Positions 43,545 through 53,009 of a DNA stretch of 64,000 nucleotides are shown here, piece by piece. The translations under genes were made by a program, and so were the position numbers. Each line of letters begins with the position of its first letter. Position 1 is the first letter of the stretch. The DNA is from Paraburkholderia sp. BL21I4N1 (lineage in GTDB: Bacteria > Pseudomonadota > Gammaproteobacteria > Burkholderiales > Burkholderiaceae), in the NCBI RefSeq assembly GCF_002973525.1, contig NZ_PVEN01000011.1, positions 124,001 through 188,000 on the forward strand, written 5' to 3'. Under the pieces are notes generated by a model. That model saw nothing but the letters and a program-made list of their open reading frames with translations, made no database searches and was not told the origin of the DNA.

Positions 43545-43583
43545 TTTATTGAATCACTACCGAACACCGCACAGGAGCATCCG

Positions 43584-43964
43584 ATGAGCATCCCGGCCGA
43601 TCTGAAATATACCGAATCGCACGAATGGGTCCGCACCGAAGCGGACGGCACGCTGACGGTCGGCATTACCGACCACGCGCAGGAAGCGCTCGGCGATATC
43701 GTCTTCTTCGAAGTCCAGGAACTGGGCAAGAACGTCGAAGCCGGCGACACCGTCGCCGTGATCGAATCGGTGAAAGCCGCTTCCGATATCTACGCGCCGG
43801 TCTCGGGCGAAATCATCGAAGCGAACACCGCCGTCGCCGACACGCCCGATTCGGTGAACACCTCGCCGTACGAGAGCTGGCTCTTCAAGATCAAGCCGTC
43901 CGACGACGCCACGCACGATCGCCTGATCGATGCCGACGCATACGCCAAGGCCATCGGCGCCTGA
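43584..43964 (+). CDS. gcvH: Glycine cleavage system H protein
   Basis: A 126-residue lipoyl carrier. The lipoylated Lys is Lys64 in AVIESVKAASDIYAP, at the standard position. The remaining fold (HEWVRTEADGTLTVGITDHAQ) is complete. It shuttles the aminomethyl group between GcvP, GcvT and the dehydrogenase. It lies between gcvT and gcvP on the same strand. Confidence 0.97.
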   Translation: MSIPADLKYTESHEWVRTEADGTLTVGITDHAQEALGDIVFFEVQELGKNVEAGDTVAVIESVKAASDIYAPVSGEIIEANTAVADTPDSVNTSPYESWLFKIKPSDDATHDRLIDADAYAKAIGA

Positions 43965-44041
43965 TTCACCCTTACGTTTAACCCGTCAGGTGCGGCGGCT
44001 TTTCAGATGCCGAAGAGACAGCCGCACCGCCAGGAACACCC

Positions 44042-46978
44042 ATGAAGCTCGAACACCCGGATCGTCTGATGAACCGCACTCCTCTCTCGCTCGCCGCGCT
44101 CGAAGTGCATGACGCCTTCGCCGAACGGCACATCGGCCCGGATGCGGCCGACCAGCACGCCATGCTCGAAGCCCTCGGCTTCGCGTCGCGCGCCGCGCTG
44201 ATCGACGCCGTCATTCCGAAGACGATCCGCCGCACCGAAACGCTGCCGCTCGGCCCCTTCGCGCAACCGAAGAGCGAAGCCGAAGCGCTCGCCGCGCTGC
44301 GTGAACTCGCGGACAAGAACCAGGTGTTCCGCTCCTACATTGGGCAGGGCTATTACAACGCGCACACCCCGACGGTGATTCTGCGCAACGTGCTGGAAAA
44401 TCCGGCGTGGTACACCGCGTACACGCCGTATCAGCCGGAAATCTCGCAAGGCCGTCTCGAAGCGCTGCTGAACTTCCAGCAGATGATCGTCGACCTGACC
44501 GGCCTGGCGATCTCGAACGCCTCGCTGCTCGACGAAGCCACCGCCGCCGCCGAAGCGATGACGCTGCTGCAACGTGTGGGCAAGCCGAAGTCGAACGTGT
44601 TCTTCGTCGCCGACGACGTGCTGCCGCAAACCATCGAAGTGGTGAAGACGCGCGCCACGCCGGTCGGCATCGAAGTGAAAGTGGGCCCCGCCGCGGAAGC
44701 CGCGAACGCGAATGCGTTCGGCGTGCTGCTGCAATACCCCGGCGTGAACGGCGACGTGCGGGACTACCGCGCGCTCACCGAAGCAATCCACGCCGCAGGC
44801 GGCCATGTGGTGGTCGCCGCCGACCTGCTCGCGCTGACCGTGCTCACGCCGCCGGGCGAATGGGGCGCGGACGTGGCCGTCGGCAATACGCAGCGGTTCG
44901 GCGTGCCGGTCGGTTTCGGCGGCCCGCACGCGGCTTACCTCGCGGTGCGTGACGAATTCAAGCGTCAGATGCCGGGCCGCCTCGTCGGCGTGACCGTCGA
45001 CGCGCAAGGCAATCCCGCGCTGCGTCTCGCGCTGCAAACGCGCGAACAACATATTCGCCGTGAGAAGGCGACTTCAAACGTGTGTACCGCGCAAGCACTG
45101 CTCGCGATCATGGCCAGCATGTACGCGGTGTATCACGGCCCGCACGGTCTGAAGACGATCGCGCTGCGCGTGAACCGCATTGCCGCGCTGCTCGCCGAAG
45201 GCGCGCGGCAACTCGGCTATACGCTCGCCAACGAAAACTTCTTCGACACGCTCACGTTCAACAGCGGCGCGCGCACGCAAGCGCTGCACGACGCGGCGAA
45301 CGCCAGGCGCATCAACCTGCGTCGCGTGAGCGCCACGCAAGTGGGCCTGTCGATCGACGAGACCACGTCGCGTCGCGATTTGGCCGATCTGCTCGCGGTG
45401 TTTGCCGAAGCCGCCGGTTCGAAAGACGTGCCGCAAATCGACACGCTCGACGAAAAACTCGCGGCCTCCAACACGGCATCGGTGCCGGCCGCGCTCGAAC
45501 GCACCAGCGCGTACCTCACGCATCACGTGTTCAACCGTCATCATTCGGAAACGGAAATGCTGCGCTATCTGCGTAGCCTCTCCGACAAGGATCTCGCGCT
45601 CGATCGCTCGATGATCCCGCTCGGCTCGTGCACGATGAAACTGAACGCGACGTCGGAAATGCTGCCGGTCACGTGGCCTGAATTCGGCCAGATCCATCCG
45701 TTCGCACCGGCTGAGCAAACCGTCGGCTACCGCGAAATGATCGATCAGCTCGAAGCAATGCTGGTCGCGGCAACGGGTTATGCGGCGGTCTCGCTGCAAC
45801 CGAACGCCGGCTCGCAAGGCGAGTACGCGGGTCTGCTGATCATCCACGCGTATCACGCGTCGCGCGGCGAAGCGCATCGCAACGTTTGCCTGATTCCCGC
45901 TTCGGCGCACGGCACGAACCCGGCATCGGCGCAAATGGCCGGCATGCAGGTGGTCGTGGTGGCGTGCGACGCACAAGGCAACGTCGATATCGAGGATCTG
46001 AAGAAGAAGGCCGATCAACACGCCGACAAACTCGCGGCGATCATGATTACGTACCCGTCCACGCACGGCGTGTTCGAGCAGAATGTGCGCGAAATCTGCG
46101 AGATCGTGCATGCGCACGGCGGCCAGGTGTACGTGGACGGCGCGAACATGAACGCCATGGTCGGTCTGACCGCGCCGGGCCAGTTCGGCGGCGACGTCTC
46201 GCACCTGAACCTGCACAAGACGTTCTGTATTCCGCACGGCGGCGGCGGACCGGGCGTCGGCCCCGTCGCAGTCGGCGCGCATCTCGCGCAGTTCCTGCCG
46301 AACCAGATTTCGTCCGGCTATGAACGCGCGCCGAACGGTATCGGCGCGGTGTCGGGCGCACCGTTCGGCTCGGCCTCGATCCTGCCGATCTCGTGGATGT
46401 ACATCGCGATGATGGGCGCGAAGAACCTCACCGCTGCAACGGAAACCGCCATCCTCAACGCGAACTACGTCGCGAACAAACTGGCGCCGCATTATCCGGT
46501 GCTGTATTCGGGCCCCGGCGGACTGGTCGCGCACGAATGCATTCTCGACCTGCGTCCGTTGAAGGAAACCAGCGGCATCAGCGTCGACGACGTCGCCAAG
46601 CGTTTGGCCGACTACGGCTTCCACGCGCCGACCATGAGCTTCCCGGTGCCGGGCACGCTGATGGTCGAACCGACCGAATCGGAATCGAAGGAAGAACTCG
46701 ACCGTTTCATCGAGGCGATGATTGCGATCCGCGACGAAATCCGCGCGGTCGAAGACGGCCGCTCGGATCGCGAGGACAATCCGCTGAAGCACGCGCCGCA
46801 CACTGCGGCCGTCGTGATCGCCGACGACTGGAAGCATGCGTATGCGCGCGAAGCCGCCGCGTATCCGCTGCCCACGTTGATCGCGAAGAAGTACTGGCCG
46901 CCAGTCGGCCGTGCGGACAACGTGTACGGCGACCGCAATCTGTTCTGCTCCTGCGTGCCGATCGCCGACTACGAGTAA
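44042..46978 (+). CDS. gcvP: Glycine cleavage system P protein (glycine decarboxylase)
   Basis: A 978-residue PLP enzyme, a single polypeptide with two similar halves as in other Proteobacteria. The PLP Lys is Lys726 in LNLHKTFCIPHGGGGPG. The N-terminal half contains FSYIGQGYYNAH-like residues (RSYIGQGYYNAHTP), and the C-terminal half PIGSCTMKLN-like residues. It decarboxylates glycine and loads the aminomethyl group on GcvH. The gene follows gcvH by 77 bp. Confidence 0.97.
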   Translation: MKLEHPDRLMNRTPLSLAALEVHDAFAERHIGPDAADQHAMLEALGFASRAALIDAVIPKTIRRTETLPLGPFAQPKSEAEALAALRELADKNQVFRSYIGQGYYNAHTPTVILRNVLENPAWYTAYTPYQPEISQGRLEALLNFQQMIVDLTGLAISNASLLDEATAAAEAMTLLQRVGKPKSNVFFVADDVLPQTIEVVKTRATPVGIEVKVGPAAEAANANAFGVLLQYPGVNGDVRDYRALTEAIHAAGGHVVVAADLLALTVLTPPGEWGADVAVGNTQRFGVPVGFGGPHAAYLAVRDEFKRQMPGRLVGVTVDAQGNPALRLALQTREQHIRREKATSNVCTAQALLAIMASMYAVYHGPHGLKTIALRVNRIAALLAEGARQLGYTLANENFFDTLTFNSGARTQALHDAANARRINLRRVSATQVGLSIDETTSRRDLADLLAVFAEAAGSKDVPQIDTLDEKLAASNTASVPAALERTSAYLTHHVFNRHHSETEMLRYLRSLSDKDLALDRSMIPLGSCTMKLNATSEMLPVTWPEFGQIHPFAPAEQTVGYREMIDQLEAMLVAATGYAAVSLQPNAGSQGEYAGLLIIHAYHASRGEAHRNVCLIPASAHGTNPASAQMAGMQVVVVACDAQGNVDIEDLKKKADQHADKLAAIMITYPSTHGVFEQNVREICEIVHAHGGQVYVDGANMNAMVGLTAPGQFGGDVSHLNLHKTFCIPHGGGGPGVGPVAVGAHLAQFLPNQISSGYERAPNGIGAVSGAPFGSASILPISWMYIAMMGAKNLTAATETAILNANYVANKLAPHYPVLYSGPGGLVAHECILDLRPLKETSGISVDDVAKRLADYGFHAPTMSFPVPGTLMVEPTESESKEELDRFIEAMIAIRDEIRAVEDGRSDREDNPLKHAPHTAAVVIADDWKHAYAREAAAYPLPTLIAKKYWPPVGRADNVYGDRNLFCSCVPIADYE

Positions 46979-47105
46979 GCGTGACCGTCCCTGCGCATCG
47001 CCTGCGTTTATAAGGAGGCGGTGCGCGGTTCAGTTCGCATTTCTGTCGCGAGTGGCCGCAAACGGCTAACATCACACACCGAATCAGCCTAACGAGGAGT
47101 TTCGC

Positions 47106-48239
47106 ATGGCGCGAAAGGTGCGATCGATGCATAGCCGGACCGGTATCAGGCAAGCCCAGAGGACGTGGCAGCAGGCCTGCACGTTCGCGCTGGCGAGCGC
47201 GGCGTTGCTGCTGCCGTTGCGCGAGGCGCAGGCGGCGATGAATTTTTGCGCGGCGCCCGCGCTGCAAACCAGCGAACGCACGAATGCCGATCCCGGCGTG
47301 AAAGCGTTGGTCGGCAATGTGCAGGCGCATCTGAACGATGCGCCGCACGCGCTCGCGAAACTGCACACCGAAGGCACGCTGCCACACGAGGGCATTCACG
47401 ATCAGAGCGTCGAAGCGGAGAAAGATCTCGATCTGCTGCGCGACGCCGCGCTCGCCTGGCGCGCAACCAGCGACGACCGTTATCTGAAGCTGGTCGACCG
47501 TTTGCTGTATGCGTGGGTGACCACCTATCAGCCGAGCTTCAATCCGATCGACGAAACGCATTTCGAAGGTCTGATCCTCGCGTACGACATGACCGCGAGC
47601 GCGTTGCCCGTGAAAACGCGCAATGCGTCAATGGCGTTCCTGACGAAACTCGCGAACGGTTACATCGGTCAGATCGACGCGCAGCCGCGACCGCTCAAAG
47701 GCACGTTCCGTAACAATTGGCAGAGCCACCGCATCAAGTTGATTGCAATGGCCGCGTTCACGCTCGACAACCGCAAGATGATCAACGCGGCGCAACGGTT
47801 GTTCGTCGAGCATATCGGCGACAACATCGCGCCGGACGGCTCGACGATCGACTTCAGCGAACGTGACGCGCTGCATTACGTGACCTACGACTTGCAGCCG
47901 CTCGTCACGGCCGCGCTGTCCGCGCGCCGCCACAACCGTAACTGGTTGCCGGAGAAGGGCCCGAACGGCGCGTCGCTGCAGGCCGCGCTCAACTGGCTCA
48001 CGCCGTACGCGACCGGCAGCAAAACGCATGAAGAATTCGTGCATTCGAGCGTTCCGTTCGATGCAACACGTCGCGAGGCCGGCTTGCCCGGCTATTCGGG
48101 TCAATGGGACCCGAAGAACGCGACAGAACTGTTTCACCTGGCGGCGCGTCTCGATGGACGCTATACGCCGATCGCGCTACAGCTCGCACCGACGCCGCCC
48201 GCGTGGCTCGCCGTGTGTTTGCCGCTACCGGCGCGATAA
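47106..48239 (+). CDS. Secreted alginate-lyase-like (PL5-type) protein
   Basis: A 377-residue exported protein. The signal peptide has a long basic n-region (MARKVRSMHSRTGIRQAQRT), with cleavage likely after AQA (~43). The mature part looks like an alpha/alpha-toroid: repeated helices, NNWQSHRIKL like the Asn/His/Arg active-site patch of AlgL, and DGSTIDFSERDALHYVTYD. Such periplasmic lyases cut uronic-acid polymers. GAGGAG precedes the ATG. It lies 127 bp after gcvP and 29 bp before sdaA on the same strand, an odd place for such an enzyme. The substrate is unproven. Confidence 0.8.
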   Translation: MARKVRSMHSRTGIRQAQRTWQQACTFALASAALLLPLREAQAAMNFCAAPALQTSERTNADPGVKALVGNVQAHLNDAPHALAKLHTEGTLPHEGIHDQSVEAEKDLDLLRDAALAWRATSDDRYLKLVDRLLYAWVTTYQPSFNPIDETHFEGLILAYDMTASALPVKTRNASMAFLTKLANGYIGQIDAQPRPLKGTFRNNWQSHRIKLIAMAAFTLDNRKMINAAQRLFVEHIGDNIAPDGSTIDFSERDALHYVTYDLQPLVTAALSARRHNRNWLPEKGPNGASLQAALNWLTPYATGSKTHEEFVHSSVPFDATRREAGLPGYSGQWDPKNATELFHLAARLDGRYTPIALQLAPTPPAWLAVCLPLPAR

Positions 48240-48268
48240 ACCCACACCCTTTAAGCATGGAGCAGTAA

Positions 48269-49657
48269 ATGGCAGTCAGCGTGTTCGATCTCTTCAAAAT
48301 CGGCATTGGTCCGTCCAGTTCGCATACGGTCGGGCCGATGCGCGCGGCGCTGATGTTCGCTCAAGGGCTTGAACGCGACGGACTGCTCGACAACACCGCG
48401 TCGGTGAAGGTGGATCTGTACGGTTCGCTCGGCGCCACCGGCAAGGGTCACGGCACGGATCGCGGCGTGATGCTCGGCCTGATGGGCGACGCGCCCGACA
48501 CCGTCGACCCCGATACGATCGCGCAACGGCTCGAAGCCGTGCGGGTCACGCGCAAGCTCGCGCTGCTCGGCACACACGAGGTGCCGTTCGTGCTGAAGGA
48601 CCAGATTTCGTTCTATCGCCAGGCGCTGCCCGAGCATCCGAACGGCCTGAAGCTGCGCGCGCTCGACGCGCAGGGCGAGACGCTGCGCGAGTCGACCTAT
48701 CTGTCGGTGGGCGGCGGTTTCGTGGTGACGGCCGGCGCGCCGAACACGAAGGTGCTGAGCGCCGTCGATCAACTTCCGCACTCGTTTCGCAGCGGCAACG
48801 AGTTGCTCGCGCTGTGTGAATCGACCGGCAAGAGCATCGCTCAACTGATGTGGGAAAACGAGCGTGTCTGGCATACGGAAGAAGAAACGCGCACGGGCCT
48901 GATGAAGATCTGGGACGTGATGCAGTCGTGCGTGTCGCGTGGTTGCGGCATCAACAATCCGGATGCCGACGGCAACCTGCCGGGTCCGTTCCAGGTGAAG
49001 CGCCGCGCGCCGCAGTTGTATCGCGCGTTGTCGGGCAATCCGGAGCTCGCGCTGCGCGATCCTTTGTCGATGGTCGACTGGATCAATCTCTACGCGATCG
49101 CCGTCAACGAAGAAAATGCCGCGGGCGGCCGCGTGGTCACCGCGCCGACCAACGGCGCGGCCGGCATCATCCCGGCGGTGCTGCATTACTACGTGCGCTT
49201 CATGCCGGGTTCCAACCAGCAAGGCGTGATCGATTTTCTGCTGACGGCGGCGGCGATCGGCATTCTGTACAAACTGAATGCGTCGATTTCGGGGGCGGAA
49301 GTGGGTTGCCAAGGCGAAGTGGGTGTCGCCTGTTCGATGGCGGCGGGCGCGCTTGCCGCAGTGATGGGCGGCACGCCGAGGCAGGTCGAGAACGCTGCGG
49401 AGATCGGCATGGAGCACAACCTCGGACTCACCTGCGATCCGGTCGGCGGCATGGTGCAGATTCCGTGTATCGAGCGTAATGCAATGGGCTCGGTCAAGGC
49501 GGTCAACGCCGCGCGCATGGCGCTGCGCGGAGACGGCACGCATTACGTGTCGCTCGACTCCGTCATCAAGACGATGATGCAGACCGGCGCGGACATGAAG
49601 ACCAAGTACAAGGAAACGTCGCGCGGCGGGTTGGCGGTGAATATCGTCGAATGTTGA
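48269..49657 (+). CDS. sdaA: L-serine ammonia-lyase (serine deaminase)
   Basis: A 462-residue iron-sulfur enzyme converting L-serine to pyruvate and ammonia. The N-terminal domain starts VSVFDLFKIGIGPSSSHTVG. The [4Fe-4S] Cys candidates lie in the QSCVSRGC, GCQGEVGVACSMA and LTCDPVGG regions. The C-terminus is MKTKYKETSRGGLAVN, as in the single-chain type. It is last in the riboswitch operon: glycine cleavage feeds serine, which this enzyme removes. A GGAG site precedes the ATG. Confidence 0.96.
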   Translation: MAVSVFDLFKIGIGPSSSHTVGPMRAALMFAQGLERDGLLDNTASVKVDLYGSLGATGKGHGTDRGVMLGLMGDAPDTVDPDTIAQRLEAVRVTRKLALLGTHEVPFVLKDQISFYRQALPEHPNGLKLRALDAQGETLRESTYLSVGGGFVVTAGAPNTKVLSAVDQLPHSFRSGNELLALCESTGKSIAQLMWENERVWHTEEETRTGLMKIWDVMQSCVSRGCGINNPDADGNLPGPFQVKRRAPQLYRALSGNPELALRDPLSMVDWINLYAIAVNEENAAGGRVVTAPTNGAAGIIPAVLHYYVRFMPGSNQQGVIDFLLTAAAIGILYKLNASISGAEVGCQGEVGVACSMAAGALAAVMGGTPRQVENAAEIGMEHNLGLTCDPVGGMVQIPCIERNAMGSVKAVNAARMALRGDGTHYVSLDSVIKTMMQTGADMKTKYKETSRGGLAVNIVEC

Positions 49658-49685
49658 ACGCGATGTTGTACGGTGAATGACGAGG

Positions 49686-49712
49686 AACGCGGGCTACGGT
49701 CCGCGTTTTTTT
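49686..49712 (+). terminator. Terminator of the gcv-sdaA operon
   Basis: AACGCGG and CCGCGTT arms, with seven T on the 3' side, 29 bp after the sdaA stop. Confidence 0.8.
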
Positions 49713-49919
49713 ATGGGCGCGCGGTTCTGGCGCGATGGACTCGCCATGACTGCACGGTTTGCGTTGTGCATTGTTGACGCCTCGCCGCGTGTCTGCGCCC
49801 ATTGCGCCGTGACAGTGCATGCGCTGTCGGCGTAAGCTGTCGAAGCGCCGATCGGCTTCCCTCTTGCCGATGCGGCAATTTCAGATCGCACTCACGCACT
49901 GCCTGGAGGCTTCATCGCA

Positions 49920-51644
49920 ATGTCGCTGCCGAATGCTCCCGTTTCAGGTTCCGTCGCCGCTCAAACCACTGGCGCGCGTCTCATTGTCGATGCCTTGCTC
50001 ACGCATGGTGTCGAACGTGTTTTCTGTGTACCCGGCGAAAGTTTTCTCGCGGTGCTGGATTCGCTGCACGATGAGACGGAACGCATCCAGACCGTCGTGT
50101 GCCGTCACGAAGCCGCCGCCGCGAATATGGCCGAAGCAGTCGGCAAATTGACCGGCCGCCCGGGCATTGCGATCGTCACACGCGGACCGGGCGCCACGCA
50201 TGCGTCCATCGGCGTGCACACCGCGTTTCAGGACTCCACGCCGATGATTTTGCTGATCGGCCAATGCGCGCGCGAGCATCTGGATCGCGAGGCGTTTCAG
50301 GAGATCGACTATCGGCGCATGTTCGGTCAAATGGCGAAGTGGGTCGCGCAGATCGACGATCCGAAGCGCATTCCCGAATATCTGAGTCATGCGTTTCACA
50401 CCGCGACGTCGGGCCGGCCTGGCCCGGTGGTGTTGTCGTTGCCGGAAGATGTCTTGAGCGACGCGTGCGATGCCGTTGCCGGCGCGCCGGCATATCAGCG
50501 CGTGGCGGCGTCGCCGTCGGTCGCGCAGATCGAGACGTTGCGGCAACTGCTGGAAGGCGCGCAACGGCCCATGGTGATCGCGGGCGGCAGCGGCTGGACG
50601 CCGGCGGCCTGCGCGGATTTCCGGCGCTTCGTCGAGAACTGGCAGTTGCCGGTTGGGCTCGCCTTCCGCTTTCAGGACACGCTCGACAACGAGCATCCGA
50701 ATTACGCGGGCGATGTCGGCCTCGGCATCAATCCGGCGCTCGCTCGACGTATTCGTGATGCTGATCTGCTGCTTGCGATCGGGCCACGCCTGGGCGAAGC
50801 CACGACGAACGGCTATACGTTGCTGGACCTTCCGAAGACGAAGCAAACGCTCGTTCACGTGCATCAAGGCGCGGACGAATTGGGACGTGTGTATGCCGCG
50901 GATTTGCCGATCGTCTCTGGCATGCCCGAGTTGGCGGCGATGCTTGCGGCGATGCAACCCGCCTCTAACGACGCGCTGGCCTGGCGCGGCGCGGCGGACG
51001 ACGCGCATCGCGCGTATCTCGACTGGCGCAAGCCGCGCCCGATTCCGGGCAACGTGCAAATGGGCGAAGTGATCCAGCAATTGCGCGCGCATCTGCCGGA
51101 CGATGCGATTCTCACGAACGGCGCGGGCAATTACGCGACGTGGCTGCATCGGCATTTTTCGTATCGGCACTATCGCTCGCAACTCGCGCCGACGAGCGGC
51201 GCGATGGGCTACGGCGTGCCGGCGGCGATCGCGGCGAAGTCGCTTTACCCGCAACGCGCGGTAGTCGCGTTAGCCGGCGACGGCTGCTTCATGATGTCGG
51301 CGCAAGAACTCGCGACGGCAATGCAGTACGACCTGCATGTGCTGTTCATCGTCGTGAACAACGGCCACTTCGGCACGATCCGGATGCATCAGGAGCGGCA
51401 TTATCCTGGGCGCGTGCATGGCACGGGATTGACCAATCCGGACTTCGCGGCGTTCGCGCGGTCGTTTGGCGCGCACGGTGAAACGGTGGAACGCACGGAG
51501 GATTTTCTGCCGGCCTTGCAACGCGCGATGCAAGCGAAGCGCGCGGCAGTGATCGAGATTCGCATGCCGCAGGAGGCGAGTACGCCCGGGGCGACGTTGG
51601 AGCAGATACGCGAGCAGGGGAGGAAACTGCGCGGGGAAGCGTAG
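49920..51644 (+). CDS. Thiamine-diphosphate-dependent enzyme, acetolactate-synthase-like
   Basis: A 574-residue ThDP enzyme with the three usual domains. The N-terminal catalytic Glu is in VVCRHEAAAANMAEA (~59). The central domain is VSLPEDV-like (VVLSLPEDVL). The C-terminal ThDP/Mg motif runs from GDGCFMMSAQEL to VVNNGHFG. It groups by motif with acetolactate synthase-like and benzoylformate decarboxylase-like proteins. No small subunit is adjacent, and catabolic function is not evident. The 262 bp upstream hold the gcv terminator and nothing else recognisable. Confidence 0.9.
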   Translation: MSLPNAPVSGSVAAQTTGARLIVDALLTHGVERVFCVPGESFLAVLDSLHDETERIQTVVCRHEAAAANMAEAVGKLTGRPGIAIVTRGPGATHASIGVHTAFQDSTPMILLIGQCAREHLDREAFQEIDYRRMFGQMAKWVAQIDDPKRIPEYLSHAFHTATSGRPGPVVLSLPEDVLSDACDAVAGAPAYQRVAASPSVAQIETLRQLLEGAQRPMVIAGGSGWTPAACADFRRFVENWQLPVGLAFRFQDTLDNEHPNYAGDVGLGINPALARRIRDADLLLAIGPRLGEATTNGYTLLDLPKTKQTLVHVHQGADELGRVYAADLPIVSGMPELAAMLAAMQPASNDALAWRGAADDAHRAYLDWRKPRPIPGNVQMGEVIQQLRAHLPDDAILTNGAGNYATWLHRHFSYRHYRSQLAPTSGAMGYGVPAAIAAKSLYPQRAVVALAGDGCFMMSAQELATAMQYDLHVLFIVVNNGHFGTIRMHQERHYPGRVHGTGLTNPDFAAFARSFGAHGETVERTEDFLPALQRAMQAKRAAVIEIRMPQEASTPGATLEQIREQGRKLRGEA

Positions 51645-51685
51645 CGCCGGTTTGGCGTGCTACGCCCGAAACGGAGCCCCCAATA

Positions 51686-51720
51686 AAAAGCCCTGCGATT
51701 CAGAGAATCGCAGGGCTTTT
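51686..51720. terminator. Bidirectional terminator
   Basis: AAAAGCCCTGCGATT and AATCGCAGGGCTTTT pair perfectly around five bases. It lies between the convergent ThDP-enzyme and livK-type genes. Confidence 0.9.
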
Positions 51721-51774
51721 CGCAATGCGCGTCACGTCAAATTACGGCACGGTACGCAAATGCCCAACGGAAAA

Positions 51775-52923
51775 TTACTTCCCGCCCACGCTTTGCAGCG
51801 TCGTCCACTTGCCATCAACCACCTTGTACAGCGTGATGCCACCGTTCTTCAGGTCGCCCTTGCCGTCGTAAGCCAGGTTCGACGACGTCACCGCCGGCAT
51901 CGAGGTCTTCGCGAGCAGCGGCAGGTACTTCGCCGGATCGGTCGAATTCGCCTTCTTCATTGCGTCGAACATGGCCATTGCGCCGTCGTAAGCGTACGGC
52001 GAGTACGTTTGCACGTCTTCGTTGAAACGCTTCTTGTACTTTGCAACGTAGTCCTTGCCGCCCGGCATCTGTTCCAGCGGCAGGCCGGCGAGCGATGCCA
52101 CCGTACCGTTCGCCGCGTCACCCGCGATCTGGATGAACGTCGGCGTGTGGACCATTTCGCCGCCCATCAGCGGCGCCTTGATGCCCAGTGCCTTCATCTG
52201 CTTGACCATCGGTGCCGCTTGCGAATCCGCGCCGCCGTAATAGATCAGATCCGGCTGGACCGACTTCAGCTTGGTCAGGATCGACTTGAAGTCGACAGCC
52301 TTGTCGTTCGTGTATTCACGATCGACGATCTGGCCACCCGCAGCCTTCGCTGCCTTCTCGAACTGATCCGCCAGACCCTGGCCATAAGCCGTACGGTCGT
52401 CGACGATCACGATCTTCTTCATGCCCAGCGTCTTGACCGCGAACGTGCCGGCGACCGAACCTTGCTGCGTGTCGGACGTCATCATGCGGAACGTGGTCTT
52501 GAAGCCTTGCTGGGTGTATTCCGGCGCCGTGGCCATGGCGATTTCGGGGATGCCCGCGTTCGCGTAAATGCGCGACGCCGGAATCGTGGTACCCGAATTG
52601 AAGTGGCCCAGCATGCCCTTGATGCCGTCATCCACCAGCTTCTGCGCGACGGTCGTGCCGGTGCGCGGGTCAGCCTGGTCGTCGGCCGAATCCAGCACGA
52701 AACGAACCTGCTTGCCGCCGATCATCGGCTTGGTCGCGTTCATGTCTTCCACGGCCAGCACGATGCCGTTCTGGAAGTCCTTGCCGTAGTGCGCCTGCGC
52801 ACCCGTCATCGGGCCGGCGAAACCGACCTTCACGTCTTCCGTCGATTGAGCGTTGGCCGTCCCCGCCAGCGACATTGCCGCAACCAGCGCTGCGCCTGCC
52901 AGCTGTTTCATCTTGTGTTGCAT
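51775..52923 (-). CDS. Branched-chain amino acid ABC transporter substrate-binding protein (LivK type)
   Basis: A 382-residue periplasmic binding protein. The signal peptide is MQHKMKQLAGAALVAAMSLAG with cleavage after ANA (~25). The Peripla_BP_6 fold is visible in VKVGFAGPMTGAQAHYGKD, GHFNSGTTIPASRIYA and DDRTAYGQGLADQFEKAA. The start at 52923 follows AGGAG at seven bases. No permease or ATPase genes are adjacent, so the rest of the transporter is elsewhere. It follows putA by 86 bp, which could link it to amino-acid uptake. Confidence 0.93.
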   Translation of the reverse strand: MQHKMKQLAGAALVAAMSLAGTANAQSTEDVKVGFAGPMTGAQAHYGKDFQNGIVLAVEDMNATKPMIGGKQVRFVLDSADDQADPRTGTTVAQKLVDDGIKGMLGHFNSGTTIPASRIYANAGIPEIAMATAPEYTQQGFKTTFRMMTSDTQQGSVAGTFAVKTLGMKKIVIVDDRTAYGQGLADQFEKAAKAAGGQIVDREYTNDKAVDFKSILTKLKSVQPDLIYYGGADSQAAPMVKQMKALGIKAPLMGGEMVHTPTFIQIAGDAANGTVASLAGLPLEQMPGGKDYVAKYKKRFNEDVQTYSPYAYDGAMAMFDAMKKANSTDPAKYLPLLAKTSMPAVTSSNLAYDGKGDLKNGGITLYKVVDGKWTTLQSVGGK

Positions 52924-53009
52924 AGCTTCTCCTTGGTACCAGGTGGATGGAGCGGTTTCGGGGTCGCCGTACCGCTTCCGTTTTATTGAGCAATTGAACT
53001 GAGGTTCGC

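Noticed and set aside
45074..46837. A 587-codon minus-strand frame over gcvP
   Set aside because: Shadow of gcvP with low-complexity composition and no recognisable protein.
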